This document shows, one piece after another, positions 9,535 to 19,517 of a stretch of 64,000 nt of DNA. The DNA comes from Euryarchaeota archaeon UBA605 (lineage in GTDB: Archaea; Thermoplasmatota; Poseidoniia; Poseidoniales; Thalassarchaeaceae). The stretch's first letter is position 1. Every line of letters starts with the position of its first letter. Both the position numbers and the translations under genes were made by a program. Under the pieces are notes generated by a model that saw only the letters and a list, made by a program, of their open reading frames with translations, was not told the DNA's origin and made no database searches. Where the stretch lies: the NCBI GenBank assembly GCA_002504905.1, contig DATY01000029.1, forward strand, positions 6,906 to 70,905. The letters are read 5' to 3'.

Positions 9535-10263
9535 ATGTATCAAATAGGAGTTGATGAAGCAGGTAGAGGGCCCGCTGTAGGTCCACTTGTTGTTTGTGCT
9601 TTATGCATTCCATCCTTAGAAATTGAAGTTTTAAAGGATATTGGCGCAAAAGATTCTAAATCTTTGACTAGAAAAAAGAGAGATTTACTAGCAAAGAAGA
9701 TATATTCAGAAATCGAAAAAAGAAATTGGAAAGTGGGAATTATTACATGCAGTGCGTCAAGGATTGATAAAGAGAGAGAGCTAACCAACCTGAATAATTT
9801 AGAAGTTGAATTATTTAAAGAAGCAATAATTTCTACAGAAGTTCAGGATTTTTACGGAGAAATATACCTGGATGCATGTGATATTAATGAAAAAAGATTT
9901 GGAGATCGAGTTAGTTCCTCATTAGGAAAAGATTGGAGTCAATGGACTATTCAATCAAAACATAAAATGGATTTTGATAATATATTGGTTGGCGCTGCAA
10001 GTATTCTTGCTAAATTCCATAGGGATAAGGAAATTGAAAAAATTGGTCAAGTATTAAACTTGGATATAGGTAGTGGCTATCCATCAGATCCAAAAACTAG
10101 AGTTGCTATTGGAGAATTAATTAAAGGCAATACTCCGAATATACATCTTAGATGGTCTTGGGCCACAGTAGAAAATATGTGGTTAAAAGAGAAGAAGAAA
10201 CCTATACCTAAAAGAAGCGAAATTGAGAGAAATAGTGTACAATCATCAATTAGTGATTGGTAA
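9535..10263 (+). CDS. rnhB: Ribonuclease HII
   Basis: Cytosolic endonuclease that cuts the RNA strand of RNA/DNA hybrids and nicks at ribonucleotides embedded in DNA. The family signature GVDEAGRGPAVGPLV supplies the Asp and Glu at residues 7-8. Further catalytic acids lie in YLDACD and in ASILAKFHRDKEI, and KDSKSLTRKKR is the conserved basic loop. The length of 242 residues fits archaeal enzymes. The ATG directly abuts the stop of the upstream ectoprotein gene and the end runs to within 40 bases of the GluRS start, so the three genes probably form one transcription unit. Confidence 0.97.
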   Translation: MYQIGVDEAGRGPAVGPLVVCALCIPSLEIEVLKDIGAKDSKSLTRKKRDLLAKKIYSEIEKRNWKVGIITCSASRIDKERELTNLNNLEVELFKEAIISTEVQDFYGEIYLDACDINEKRFGDRVSSSLGKDWSQWTIQSKHKMDFDNILVGAASILAKFHRDKEIEKIGQVLNLDIGSGYPSDPKTRVAIGELIKGNTPNIHLRWSWATVENMWLKEKKKPIPKRSEIERNSVQSSISDW

Positions 10264-10301
10264 ATAGTGAAATGCGAAAGTCTAGTGGTGAGGTTGATAA
10301 T

Positions 10302-12023
10302 ATGGTTGATGCGGCAGATTGGGATTCTGAAATCATAAATATTGTCAGAAAATATGCTCTACAAAATGCTGTGGAATATGACGGAGCGGGACAATCAGGA
10401 TCGGTATTAGGAAGGATTCTTGGAGAAAGACCTGATCTAAGAAGTAAAGCAAGAGAACTTAAACAACTTGTTGACATTGAAGTTGATGATGCTAATTTTA
10501 TGGCTCAAGATAAGGGGATTGAAGAAGTCCGTGAACTATTAGAAAGCACCAATCCTGAAGCCCTAAATAGGCAAAAACAAGTAAAAAGAACTGGGTTGAA
10601 AGAACTACCCAATGCGAAAAAAGGAGAGGTAGTGCTAAGATTTGCTCCAAACCCAAATGGACCTCTAACATTGGGTCATGCTAGAGGAGTGACAATTAAT
10701 TCGGAATATTCGAAAATTTATGAAGGAAAAGTCGTTCTAAGGTTTGATGATACAGATTCTAAAGTTAAGCCACCACTAGAGGAAGCCTACAAATGGATTG
10801 AAGAAGATTACAAATGGCTAACTGGAAGAGATCCTGATATCATAATAAGAGCTTCTGAAAGAATGGAAATTTACTTGAAATATGCTAGGGAACTTTTGGA
10901 TAATGGGTTTGGTTATGTCTGTAAATGTTCTGCTGAGAAATTTAAGAAATTAAGAGATGAATCAGAAGAATGCCCCTGTAGGAAAAATGATTCCAAAAAA
11001 AATCTATCAGATTGGAATGAAATGATCAAGGGGGAACTTGATGAAGGAATGGCGGTTGTAAGAGTAAAAACGGACATGAATCTGCCAAACCCTGCACTTA
11101 GAGATTGGCCAGCATTAAGAATCCAACATACACCTCATACTATGGTTGGTGACAAATACAAAGTTTGGCCATTATTAGATTTTCAAAGCGCAATTGAAGA
11201 TCATGAACAAGGAGTCACGCATATCATAAGAGGAAAGGATTTGATGGACTCAACCAGGAAGCAAAAACTGCTGTACAAACATTTTGGGTGGAAATACCCC
11301 GAAACCCTGTATTGGGGAAGAGTTAAAATTTATGAATATGGAAGTTTTTCTACTTCCGGTATGAGGAAAGAAATAGAGAATACAAATTATTCAGGTTGGG
11401 ATGATCCTAGATTGCCGACTCTTAGAGCACTCCGGAGAAGAGGTTTTAATCCTGACGCGATGAAAGATTTTTGGTTAGATCTTGGTTTAACTCAAAAAGA
11501 TATTTCAGTATCTCTACAAACTATAGAAGCATTTAATTCAAGTAAAATAGATTCAATGTGTGAAAGAAGAACTTTTGTAAGAAACCCTCACAAAATACAA
11601 TTGAATGATGAGAATCTCCCGGTTGAAAGAAAATTAGTCCTAAACAAACACCCATTGAATGAAATAAAAGGATATAGAGAATGGGATTTGGGGAATCTTG
11701 AGATATTCATTGAAGAAAAAGATATTGACAATGAACAGATTCGTTTGAAAGATTTTGCTGATATTAAAATCAAGGATTCAAAAGGAATTATCCAATCAAT
11801 TGAACGTACAGATAAAAGGCAAATTGTACATTGGCTCCCAAAAACAATTGCAAAGAAAGCGGTTCTGACTATTCCAAAGGGTAATGAAATAATTGTCCAA
11901 GAAGGTATGATGGAAGATATTCAAATAATGGAAAATAATATAGTGCAATTAGAAAGAGTAGGATATGCAAGAATTGAATCTAGTAATGAAGAGGTAATCA
12001 AACTACTTTGGTTACACGGATAA
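10302..12023 (+). CDS. gltX: Glutamyl-tRNA synthetase, archaeal type
   Basis: Class Ic synthetase that charges tRNA-Glu; archaeal forms may also charge tRNA-Gln for later amidation. It shows the ATP-binding motif FAPNPNGPLTLGHARG (HIGH equivalent HLGH-like), a CKC...CPC zinc knuckle near residues 208-228, and the archaeal/eukaryotic WDDPRLPTLRALRRRGF segment with a beta-barrel anticodon-binding C-terminus. The second ATP motif reads SFSTSGMRKEIE, with Gly where archaeal enzymes normally have Lys (STSK). ATG 10302 is chosen because GGTGAGG (10287-10293) lies just upstream and the family usually starts here; in-frame ATGs at 10257 and 10272 would add 15 or 10 residues, the former overlapping rnhB. 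Confidence 0.95.
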   Translation: MVDAADWDSEIINIVRKYALQNAVEYDGAGQSGSVLGRILGERPDLRSKARELKQLVDIEVDDANFMAQDKGIEEVRELLESTNPEALNRQKQVKRTGLKELPNAKKGEVVLRFAPNPNGPLTLGHARGVTINSEYSKIYEGKVVLRFDDTDSKVKPPLEEAYKWIEEDYKWLTGRDPDIIIRASERMEIYLKYARELLDNGFGYVCKCSAEKFKKLRDESEECPCRKNDSKKNLSDWNEMIKGELDEGMAVVRVKTDMNLPNPALRDWPALRIQHTPHTMVGDKYKVWPLLDFQSAIEDHEQGVTHIIRGKDLMDSTRKQKLLYKHFGWKYPETLYWGRVKIYEYGSFSTSGMRKEIENTNYSGWDDPRLPTLRALRRRGFNPDAMKDFWLDLGLTQKDISVSLQTIEAFNSSKIDSMCERRTFVRNPHKIQLNDENLPVERKLVLNKHPLNEIKGYREWDLGNLEIFIEEKDIDNEQIRLKDFADIKIKDSKGIIQSIERTDKRQIVHWLPKTIAKKAVLTIPKGNEIIVQEGMMEDIQIMENNIVQLERVGYARIESSNEEVIKLLWLHG

Positions 12024-12103
12024 GTTACTAATAAGGTCAAAGTGATGTAATTTGTATCTATTATGCGTCGCATTGAAGTCTAATAAGTCAACCACGGTAG
12101 TTC

Positions 12104-14119
12104 ATGAACGGGCACTTGACCTCTAGGGCCTTGACCATAGTAGGACTATTGTTGGTTTCTTTTTTCTCCACATCTGTCTATTCTCAAGATGCTGGAAGTG
12201 AAAATACCTCATGCTGTAGCGATACCAGTTTTGATCTATTTTTATTAGATGAATCTTCGAATGGAAAACTTTCACCATTTGAAAATGAGCTTTCGGATGA
12301 GGAAGAAGCAACAGTTACTGCATGGCAGCAAGGGGAAGTCGAAGTAGGAACATGGGAAACCATTTGGGGTTCTGAAGGAGACTACCCTGCCGAAACATGG
12401 ACTTTCATTATACCTTACCTAGTTGAAGGTGCTGCAGGAGTTACAATTAATGCAACATTAGACATCAGAATTGGAGGTTCATTTTATTCAGGTAACTCTG
12501 GACTAAATGGAGTAGAACCTTTTCTAAACGCTGAGGGGAATCTAGAAATTACAATACAAGTTTCTTCTGGTTCTGTTAATGATGGAGATAAATTAGAAGT
12601 TTCACTTTATGTAAATAGTCTACTTTTCTCGAACCCAACTTCAGAAGCCGGATTAACATTCAAATGGGGTTCCGAAGATTCTGTAGGTAAAGTTACAGGA
12701 AAAATGCCTTTAGTAGATATAAGAATTAAAGAGGCTAGTGTGACATCTGGGCTTGTTTACTTCCCAATAGTTCTAAATTCTGGATTTGGTGGAGAAATGT
12801 GGTCTCTATCAAGCGGGAGTTTCAACCTGCAAGGCTCTCCACTTACTCTGAGTCCAATTGCAACCCCTCTAGAATCAGGAGTTGAAGTCACATTTGTTTG
12901 GGAAATGCCAGAAGGAACAGATAGTGGAATTTACTCAACTGATTTTATTCTTTCACCTCAATCAGGTTTAGAAATTTCTGCATCGAAAAATCATGATATT
13001 AATGTAGATGATAACAATGGAGGCGGAGGTAGTTATTACCCATCTTCCGAACCACTTAGAGATAGTGGCTCAGAAATCAGTGTTGAAATTGACATCAAAT
13101 TTGAAGGAGATTTGATTGAAAAGAATATTGAAATTACTTTCGATAGTGCTATGTCTCAATGGATGAGATGGGGGATGGACAATATTGGCAATTCAAGCCT
13201 TGATTCAAATAGCTGGTGGAAAAATTTAAATTCTTATTCAGATTCTGTAGCAACATCTCATAGAAATAATGGGAAAGTTGATGATGATGAATTAATAGCC
13301 CTAAGATCTCATATCACAGGTTCTACTTCTGATATGAGATCATTCATGCAAAATGGATTATCTCTAGATATAGAATCAATTATTGGCATAAATCCTGTCG
13401 ATTTGGGTCCAACTGAATATCAAATAGATATGGGGGGAACTAGATCTTTTGCAGCTGAAGAAATTACTATTACAATCGAAACATCCTACGAAGTAATAGA
13501 TAATGAGAGGCAATTATTGATTGAGAACTTTATTCGCAACCCTTCGAATAATTACTGGGAAGAAGTGAATATTGATTTAGAAATTAAAACATCAATGCTA
13601 GCAGGACTAGGTCCTGTTTCAGCAGAAAATATTGATTTTGAGCATCGAAGATGGATTTTCTTAGAATCAATAAATATTAATCAAGGAAGTATAGAAAATG
13701 ATGAAAATTTTAGAATAGAGTTTCTTCCATCTGGAAATATGGCATTTAGTCCACTAATTTCTGCAATGTTGTGTGTATTCGCATTGTGTATTGCAATCGG
13801 AATGGGACTATTCTTAACCAGAAATAGAACTAGTTCTCCTGCTCTGATTTCTGTTTCATCTTTGGGAGGATTGTCTTTGGTAATTTATGTACTAGGAATG
13901 CCTATGCAAATAGTTCTGGCAATTGTTGCCTCAAGTATTTTATTGGTATTCCCAATTTCACTGGTATCTCCGAAATCAAATAGAGAAAGGAATAGAAGGA
14001 GCAAAGCACCTAAAATTGAGTGCCCAGCTTGTGGCACAAGTAACCCAGTTGAATCGAATGTTAGGCCGCTAAGAATACAATGTATAGGATGCGATGTAAT
14101 GCTTAGAATTGAGGAATAA
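12104..14119 (+). CDS. Secreted/membrane ectoprotein with C-terminal helices and a cytoplasmic zinc ribbon
   Basis: An N-terminal signal sequence (about residues 5-28, cleavage plausible after VYSQ) is followed by about 500 residues of beta-rich extracellular sequence with Gly/Ser-rich linkers (NNGGGGSYYP). Two or three membrane helices lie at about 547-620. The C-terminus carries a zinc ribbon, ECPACGTSNP...IQCIGCDVML, which should sit in the cytoplasm. The paired CxxC motifs are clear, but the extracellular part matches no family I recognise. A signalling or assembly-factor role is possible. It is separated from gltX by 80 bases and converges directly, without spacer, on the next minus-strand gene. 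Confidence 0.75.
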   Translation: MNGHLTSRALTIVGLLLVSFFSTSVYSQDAGSENTSCCSDTSFDLFLLDESSNGKLSPFENELSDEEEATVTAWQQGEVEVGTWETIWGSEGDYPAETWTFIIPYLVEGAAGVTINATLDIRIGGSFYSGNSGLNGVEPFLNAEGNLEITIQVSSGSVNDGDKLEVSLYVNSLLFSNPTSEAGLTFKWGSEDSVGKVTGKMPLVDIRIKEASVTSGLVYFPIVLNSGFGGEMWSLSSGSFNLQGSPLTLSPIATPLESGVEVTFVWEMPEGTDSGIYSTDFILSPQSGLEISASKNHDINVDDNNGGGGSYYPSSEPLRDSGSEISVEIDIKFEGDLIEKNIEITFDSAMSQWMRWGMDNIGNSSLDSNSWWKNLNSYSDSVATSHRNNGKVDDDELIALRSHITGSTSDMRSFMQNGLSLDIESIIGINPVDLGPTEYQIDMGGTRSFAAEEITITIETSYEVIDNERQLLIENFIRNPSNNYWEEVNIDLEIKTSMLAGLGPVSAENIDFEHRRWIFLESININQGSIENDENFRIEFLPSGNMAFSPLISAMLCVFALCIAIGMGLFLTRNRTSSPALISVSSLGGLSLVIYVLGMPMQIVLAIVASSILLVFPISLVSPKSNRERNRRSKAPKIECPACGTSNPVESNVRPLRIQCIGCDVMLRIEE

Positions 14120-14974
14120 TTATATTCTTCCATCTCTGATTAATTTATCAATTACATTACTAGATGCAATTTTCGAACTGTTTTCATCCCAATATAATCT
14201 TGCAGAGGAAATTTGTCCTGCAAGATCAGTAGACCAACCGGGTGCTAAAACACAATGCCAAACTATCTCTTCTAATCTAGATGTTGAGGGTTTTGATCTA
14301 ATCAAAGAACCTCTAACCAAATTGGATAATACTCGAGCTCTACCTTCCAAATCAAGGCTAAACCATCTAGAAGAAATTGCATTCAATAGATTTTCATCAA
14401 TCCATTCATATTCAGAAATATTTGGTTCAGGGACTTCTGGTAAAGGAACTACTTTGATGGAACCCTCCTGTAAAAGAATATCTCTGAGGGCAGAATAAAG
14501 AGGATCATAAGTATTATCCATTGCAGAATTAATCCAGTTTCCTGAAATTAGCCATGGGCGTAATCTACGAGTTCTAAGACCATTTGGTGAAATTAATTGG
14601 GAAAGGGCATGGGCTTGAGAAACTGAAGTCAAAGGCCCTTTCCTAGGTTCTCCCTTGTGACTAATTAATCCATCGACAATTAATGTAGAAATTGTCAATC
14701 TAAATGGATTGGTCTCAATTGACGTGATTTCGGAATCATCGTCAATGATTTTTATCCAAGGTAAATTTCCAGGACCCTCTATAGAAAATTTTCTACGATA
14801 AGTAATTCCGTTATCAACTAGAGAAGATTCTATAGCAGCCATAGAAAAAGAGGAGGATAATGTGGGTAAGCAGAGTAATAACAATGGTTCGTTAAGTCTT
14901 TCAATTTCTTTCGAAGCGGATATTAAAATCTCAGAAACAATAGAAAACTGAGTCTCGTTGACTAGTAGCCTCAT
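14120..14974 (-). CDS. Unknown protein, possibly a catalytically inactive RecJ/DHH-like relative
   Basis: A soluble 284-residue protein with no membrane segment. The early segment LLLLCLPTLSSSFSMAAIESSLVDNGITYRRKF has the hydrophobic strand, Ser/Ala helix and G-x-x-Y pattern seen at the start of RecJ-like DHH phosphoesterases, but the metal-binding aspartates expected after the first strand are absent. A second strand, WIKIIDDDSE, could correspond to a later DHH-family motif. It lies 42 bases downstream of S15 on the same strand, a position often held by a RecJ/GAN-like gene in euryarchaea. The link to RecJ or Cdc45-like proteins rests on this pattern plus context, not on catalytic residues, and could be wrong. 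Confidence 0.5.
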   Translation of the reverse strand: MRLLVNETQFSIVSEILISASKEIERLNEPLLLLCLPTLSSSFSMAAIESSLVDNGITYRRKFSIEGPGNLPWIKIIDDDSEITSIETNPFRLTISTLIVDGLISHKGEPRKGPLTSVSQAHALSQLISPNGLRTRRLRPWLISGNWINSAMDNTYDPLYSALRDILLQEGSIKVVPLPEVPEPNISEYEWIDENLLNAISSRWFSLDLEGRARVLSNLVRGSLIRSKPSTSRLEEIVWHCVLAPGWSTDLAGQISSARLYWDENSSKIASSNVIDKLIRDGRI

Positions 14975-15016
14975 ATTCCTTCGAAGAGGGGGGTACTACA
15001 AATCTTATGCGCAAAA

Positions 15017-15472
15017 TCATTCAACCATTAATCGCAATTGATCACGCTTGTATGTCCATGTCGAAGAAATTCGTCCTGTTCTGACATAGTACTTGGCTAG
15101 ACGGCGTAATCTTGATTCACAAAGTTCTAATTGACGACGATTGTGTAAATCTTTTTTATTACCAGATAAATGGTCAATTAAACTCAAAGCTTTACGCATT
15201 AAATTCATCATATCTTCAGGATAAGTTGATTCTAAATCATTACGTGAAAGTGTCTTGGAGATCCTTTCCCCCATTACCAACCTTACATCAGGTACTGCAT
15301 GCATATCTCTCAATAGAGAACCAATTTTTGCTGAAGAATGACCCTCATTAGCGTATTTTATGATTAATTCTTCAACTGTACCTTTATCAGATTCAGACCA
15401 TGAAGGAGCTTTATCATTATTTGGCTTTGAAGAGCCACTAGTTCCTTTTCCTTTGCTATGCATGCGTGCCAT
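15017..15472 (-). CDS. rps15: Small ribosomal subunit protein S15, archaeal/eukaryotic type
   Basis: A component of the 30S subunit that binds the central domain of 16S rRNA. The archaeal/eukaryotic form has an N-terminal extension (MARMHSKGKGTSGSS, then WSESDKGTVEELIIKYANEG and IGSLLRDMHAVPDVR) followed by the S15 helical core: MRKALSLIDHLSGNKKDLHNRR and LAKYYVRTGRISSTWTY. At 151 residues it has the normal archaeal length. AGAGGT lies 6-7 bases upstream of the ATG as a Shine-Dalgarno. It sits between archaeosine synthase (74 bases upstream) and the possible RecJ-like gene (42 bases downstream), all on the minus strand, so they may share a transcript. Confidence 0.97.
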   Translation of the reverse strand: MARMHSKGKGTSGSSKPNNDKAPSWSESDKGTVEELIIKYANEGHSSAKIGSLLRDMHAVPDVRLVMGERISKTLSRNDLESTYPEDMMNLMRKALSLIDHLSGNKKDLHNRRQLELCESRLRRLAKYYVRTGRISSTWTYKRDQLRLMVE

Positions 15473-15546
15473 ATGAAGACCTCTGGTAGCCGGCCGACTT
15501 GCTGCCCCTCTTTAATCGCTACGCAAACTCAAACAACCAATTTTGG

Positions 15547-17331
15547 TTATAATCTGTGTTGGGCACGGGCCAGTCTACTAGGCCCATTTGGCCATTCCCA
15601 ACTAGCAGCTTCTGCTCTAGCAGAACCAATTAGTTCGTTACTTTGGTATACTAATACCTCATCACCTATTCTTATACTACCTTCATAGTCAACCACATTC
15701 GAGGCGAATAAATCACCTTTCCAATCTATTTCTGGCGCTATATGGGCAATTGGGAACTGTTTACTATCTGCTAAAAGTGGTAAACAGGCTTTTGTAAATG
15801 AAAAACGACCTAAACGAGGATTCCATAATGCTAGTTGCTTACCTTCTTTACGAATAGTGAAAATGGGGGGTCGACCCTGAATTCCTGTACCATTTAACCA
15901 ATCATCAGTGCCATGTTGAAATTTTGATAAAGATCGTAATTTACCAAGTCTATGTTTACTTTCCTTAGGATCCTCCAAACCAAAATCACTAATTGATTTT
16001 TCAACCATTTGTTTTAGAAATTCTAATGCTTCATTAGATCCTGCTGTCTGACCCTTTCGAGTATCTATTATTTCTACAGAATCATGTTCTAAATTTATTC
16101 CGCTATGATTTAAGACTCTTGTGAAATTATTCCTAGAAATATATTTATATGTCATTTCACGTATTGTTTTCAGTTCATCAACATCCCAATCGCCAGTTAC
16201 TGGAATATCATAGTTGGCTGCGGGCCAGATATCTTCTAGTTCTCTTGGAACTAAACCAAGTGGCGCTGTAACCATAACCTCATGAATTGTATTTGATGTA
16301 ATTGATCTACTAAATCTCTTGTGAGATGCAGAAAGTCGATAAGGTTTGGTAGCAGAACAAGGAAGTAATACCATCACTCTAGATTGATGGCTCGGAGGCT
16401 GATGAATTTCAGATACTCTTCTACGCCAATCTTGAATTAATGGATCATTACGACTTGAGAAACTATGACATCTAAGTTCATGATACTGTCCTTTTACTCT
16501 AGCAAGGCCTGATTTCCCACCATCTAATGAAGACATTCTTGAATCATGAATTCTCAATCTTTCCACTGATCTGGGGCTAGAAATAGATTGCTTCTCGACT
16601 AATTCACGTAAGTTCCCTTCTCTAATCGCCACTCTAGTCGCAGCAAGCGAATTTTTCCAGGATTGGATCTGATATTTCATTGACGCGTCTTCGTCAATTG
16701 ATTCTTCAACCTCTCTAGGTCCATTTTCAGATAAAATTACTCCAAGTGAACTAGCATGTCTGGATCTTGCTAAATCAAAAATATCTACTCCCATCCATGT
16801 CAATATCGCACAGTTATCAGGACCTCCTATTCCTGGTGTCCAGATTAATGACGAAGGAAAACGTGTCCTAATAGTATACAATGCCTCAGAGAGTAGACCT
16901 TTTTGGTTAGCTAGTTGAGGAGCATCTGTTAAAATAATTATAGATGGAACTAGATCATCATCATTTAGTCTCAAATCATGATGTAAAGATTGCCAGGAAA
17001 TAGGCAACACTTCTTTTCCAAAACCAAACTCTCCAGAATTTGATTCTATCAAACTAGGCGGTAAAACCAGTCCCTCACTGGCATGCCAAATATCTAACTT
17101 ATCGAAAGGTAGAGTAAGATTTGTTCTAGTCTTAACAGAGATTTTAGCAGGTAATTTACTAGAATCTCTGGAATACTCAAATGGAGCTATTGAAAATGGC
17201 AGTTCTTCATCTTGTTCCCCTAAAATAATTGCTGGAGTCCAAGAACTGGGAGAATTACGGTCACCTAGGCTGAATAAACGTCCAAAACGCTGTCTAGCGA
17301 CTACGCTTCGAGCCAACGGCCTCTCTTCCAT
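15547..17331 (-). CDS. arcS: Archaeosine synthase (TGT-like, PUA-containing)
   Basis: Converts preQ0 at position 15 of archaeal tRNA toward archaeosine, after a tRNA-guanine transglycosylase has inserted it. The signature LLPCSATKPYRLSASHKRF, containing the conserved Cys, lies about 320 residues in. LGLVPRELEDIWPAANYD is the adjoining conserved block, and the C-terminal 70 residues form a PUA RNA-binding domain (IRIGDEVLVYQSNELIGSARAEA). The N-terminal part is a TGT-like barrel starting RFGRLFSLGDR. ATG 17331 is preferred because it leaves a normal TGT-type N-terminus; an in-frame ATG at 17412 would add 27 residues and overlap the start of the divergent gene at 17394. The transglycosylase partner gene is not in this window. 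Confidence 0.92.
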   Translation of the reverse strand: MEERPLARSVVARQRFGRLFSLGDRNSPSSWTPAIILGEQDEELPFSIAPFEYSRDSSKLPAKISVKTRTNLTLPFDKLDIWHASEGLVLPPSLIESNSGEFGFGKEVLPISWQSLHHDLRLNDDDLVPSIIILTDAPQLANQKGLLSEALYTIRTRFPSSLIWTPGIGGPDNCAILTWMGVDIFDLARSRHASSLGVILSENGPREVEESIDEDASMKYQIQSWKNSLAATRVAIREGNLRELVEKQSISSPRSVERLRIHDSRMSSLDGGKSGLARVKGQYHELRCHSFSSRNDPLIQDWRRRVSEIHQPPSHQSRVMVLLPCSATKPYRLSASHKRFSRSITSNTIHEVMVTAPLGLVPRELEDIWPAANYDIPVTGDWDVDELKTIREMTYKYISRNNFTRVLNHSGINLEHDSVEIIDTRKGQTAGSNEALEFLKQMVEKSISDFGLEDPKESKHRLGKLRSLSKFQHGTDDWLNGTGIQGRPPIFTIRKEGKQLALWNPRLGRFSFTKACLPLLADSKQFPIAHIAPEIDWKGDLFASNVVDYEGSIRIGDEVLVYQSNELIGSARAEAASWEWPNGPSRLARAQHRL

Positions 17332-17393
17332 ACATACTGCGAACGAAGCATTTCGCTTGAAGGATTCTAAGAGGAGGCCGTGTCCGAGGAGGT

Positions 17394-19517
17394 GTGAGAC
17401 GAGCCGCTGCATTGCTGATTACAGTATTATTTATCTGTTCAAGTCTGATGAATGTTAGTGGACAAAATGAAGAAGAAGTCTTACTTTTTGAAGAAGAAAA
17501 TATTGTAAATGGACCTTTCTGGATTAGTGCTTCTTGCCTTAAAATTAGTTGTCCGGGATTGAGTTTAGAAATCGACGATAATGGAGACGAATACTATTCC
17601 GAGGATAATCATAAATTAGAATGGGGAGGGATACTGGGGGAAGGGGCTTTAGTTAGTTTATTTTCAAGTTCTGAGATTAATATTGATGATGTTAAAATTG
17701 AGATAATCATGGCAAACAATTATTCTGAAATTGAAGGTTCAGATTTAATTGATTCAATTCCATCGCCTGGAAATCAAGAAAATTATTTTACTATAATCAC
17801 TGAAGATTATTGTTTCTTAGGTAATTGTCATTTATTTACAGAGGTAAATCATAGAGAGATCGAATTTATAGGCATTCTAGAGAATCATTCTGACAAAGAT
17901 TCGATTAAAATTTTTGGAGAACCAGGTGATGTGATAATAATCTCTGAAATTAAAGGAAATGATGATTTAAGGATTGAAGTATGGCATCGTAATACTAGTA
18001 CCAAAGAATTAGTCGCCAATGATTTAATTCAATCTGAAAATCTATTTGAATATCCAGAAGAAAGTGAATTATGGATTAGAATTGTTTCTTCATCTACCGA
18101 AGGGATACATCCGTATAATTTTGAGTTGTACAGAAACAATCAGAGTAAAGAATCAGGAGACGGACTAGAACTTCAAATACCTTGGAATCATGGTGAACCA
18201 TTATCTCATGAAGAATCATGGCAATATGAATCATATATATCTAAATCTGATGAAAATGGTGACTCTATCCAATTTAAGATGGGAGCAGATATGAAGATGT
18301 CAATATTCTGTTCAGCCAGTAGTGAAGAAGTAAATTTTGAATTCTATCTAATAAATTATTTTGGAGATAAGGAAAAAATCTCCTTTGAAGATGGTTTATG
18401 TCCAGATATAGTAGAATCAAATGGAGACACATATTCTTTGGAAATTTGGATAAAATCCAGTGAAACAATTAGGTGGAATGTTTCATTCTTCCCTTTAAGA
18501 CCTTTAGATGGGACAAAATTTTCAGATGCTCCGGAATCGAAATGGATTGATGTTCCAGATGAAAGATGGGATGAAGTAAATTTAGACTCAGAAATATCTG
18601 GCAGCCTCCACAGTGGCGATAATATAGATATATTTTTGATAAGAATTTTCGATAATAATGGTTCCATAATTTTCTTAGATGAAATAATTAAATCCGAAGT
18701 AAATTATACTATTCAAGAGATTAACCAAGATTCAGGGACACTAGTAAATACTTCCAACGGACAAGTGATAGTTTTACCTTATGGGAACCACTCACTTAGA
18801 ATTGAAAGAAGAGCAGCTATAGAAGTAGAAATTGAATATACTTTCAAATTAGAGTATCTTGGAGAATATGAAATACCACAAATTGAGGATTATGAAGATC
18901 TCTCGTGGATGTTCAATAATTTTTATATTTTGATTGGATTTTTAATGTTAAGTCCTCTAATGATAGTTTTATTCTGGAATAGAGGTATTATTTTACAACG
19001 TGGAGATTTTTCTATAGAAATGCAAATGCATGAAAGGAAAAAATTAATGAGAATAAGAGAAAGAATTTCAAAACAAATGAATGAAAATGATAGGAAGGAA
19101 GGGATAATTGATTCCGCTTTGATGCAACTAGGTGAAAGTCCTTGGAGCTCAATTAATGAAATATGGGGGCGACCAGAACTAAGTCATATGACTGAAGAAA
19201 TTGAAATTTGTGCTTGGAGGATATCTGATATCAATAAAAATATCCTTTTAGGTTTGAAAACATCTGAATGGGAATGGGGAATGGCTTCAATCAAACTTAA
19301 TTATCCTGAAGGCAGTAAATTGACAATTATTGATGTTTCTCCAAATTATATTTCAAAAGAAGACGAGATTTTCTTGGATAAATTACCTAAAAAATCACAA
19401 GTTTTCCTAAGAATTTCACTTGATGGAAAATCTGCAAATCTTGCTCTAGAATTATCAGGATTAGTCGATGGGAAGCCAATGGCTGCAACGCCAAACAAAA
19501 TTATCGAATGGAATTAA
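17394..19517 (+). CDS. Type I membrane ectoprotein of unknown function
   Basis: Starts at GTG 17394 (MRRAAALLITVLFICSS..., a clear signal peptide of about 23 residues). GAGGAGG lies directly before the start, closer than usual. About 480 acidic, beta-rich residues follow, then one membrane helix at about 510-533 (NFYILIGFLMLSPLMIVLF) and a cytoplasmic domain of about 170 residues, which begins with a Lys/Arg-rich helix and ends in a compact fold (ELSGLVDGKPMAATPNKI). I recognise no domain. The architecture of ectodomain, one helix and a sizeable cytosolic domain is shared with other surface proteins here. It is divergent from arcS and its stop overlaps the dnaJ stop by four bases. Confidence 0.75.
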   Translation: MRRAAALLITVLFICSSLMNVSGQNEEEVLLFEEENIVNGPFWISASCLKISCPGLSLEIDDNGDEYYSEDNHKLEWGGILGEGALVSLFSSSEINIDDVKIEIIMANNYSEIEGSDLIDSIPSPGNQENYFTIITEDYCFLGNCHLFTEVNHREIEFIGILENHSDKDSIKIFGEPGDVIIISEIKGNDDLRIEVWHRNTSTKELVANDLIQSENLFEYPEESELWIRIVSSSTEGIHPYNFELYRNNQSKESGDGLELQIPWNHGEPLSHEESWQYESYISKSDENGDSIQFKMGADMKMSIFCSASSEEVNFEFYLINYFGDKEKISFEDGLCPDIVESNGDTYSLEIWIKSSETIRWNVSFFPLRPLDGTKFSDAPESKWIDVPDERWDEVNLDSEISGSLHSGDNIDIFLIRIFDNNGSIIFLDEIIKSEVNYTIQEINQDSGTLVNTSNGQVIVLPYGNHSLRIERRAAIEVEIEYTFKLEYLGEYEIPQIEDYEDLSWMFNNFYILIGFLMLSPLMIVLFWNRGIILQRGDFSIEMQMHERKKLMRIRERISKQMNENDRKEGIIDSALMQLGESPWSSINEIWGRPELSHMTEEIEICAWRISDINKNILLGLKTSEWEWGMASIKLNYPEGSKLTIIDVSPNYISKEDEIFLDKLPKKSQVFLRISLDGKSANLALELSGLVDGKPMAATPNKIIEWN

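Noticed and set aside
12063..12073. ATGCGTCGCAT near-palindrome before the zinc-ribbon surface-protein gene
   Set aside because: Five-base arms in a short spacer are expected by chance, and there is no clear TATA relationship.
15112..15351. A 79-codon plus-strand ORF within S15
   Set aside because: It is antisense to a well-conserved ribosomal protein gene and has no ribosome site or recognisable sequence.
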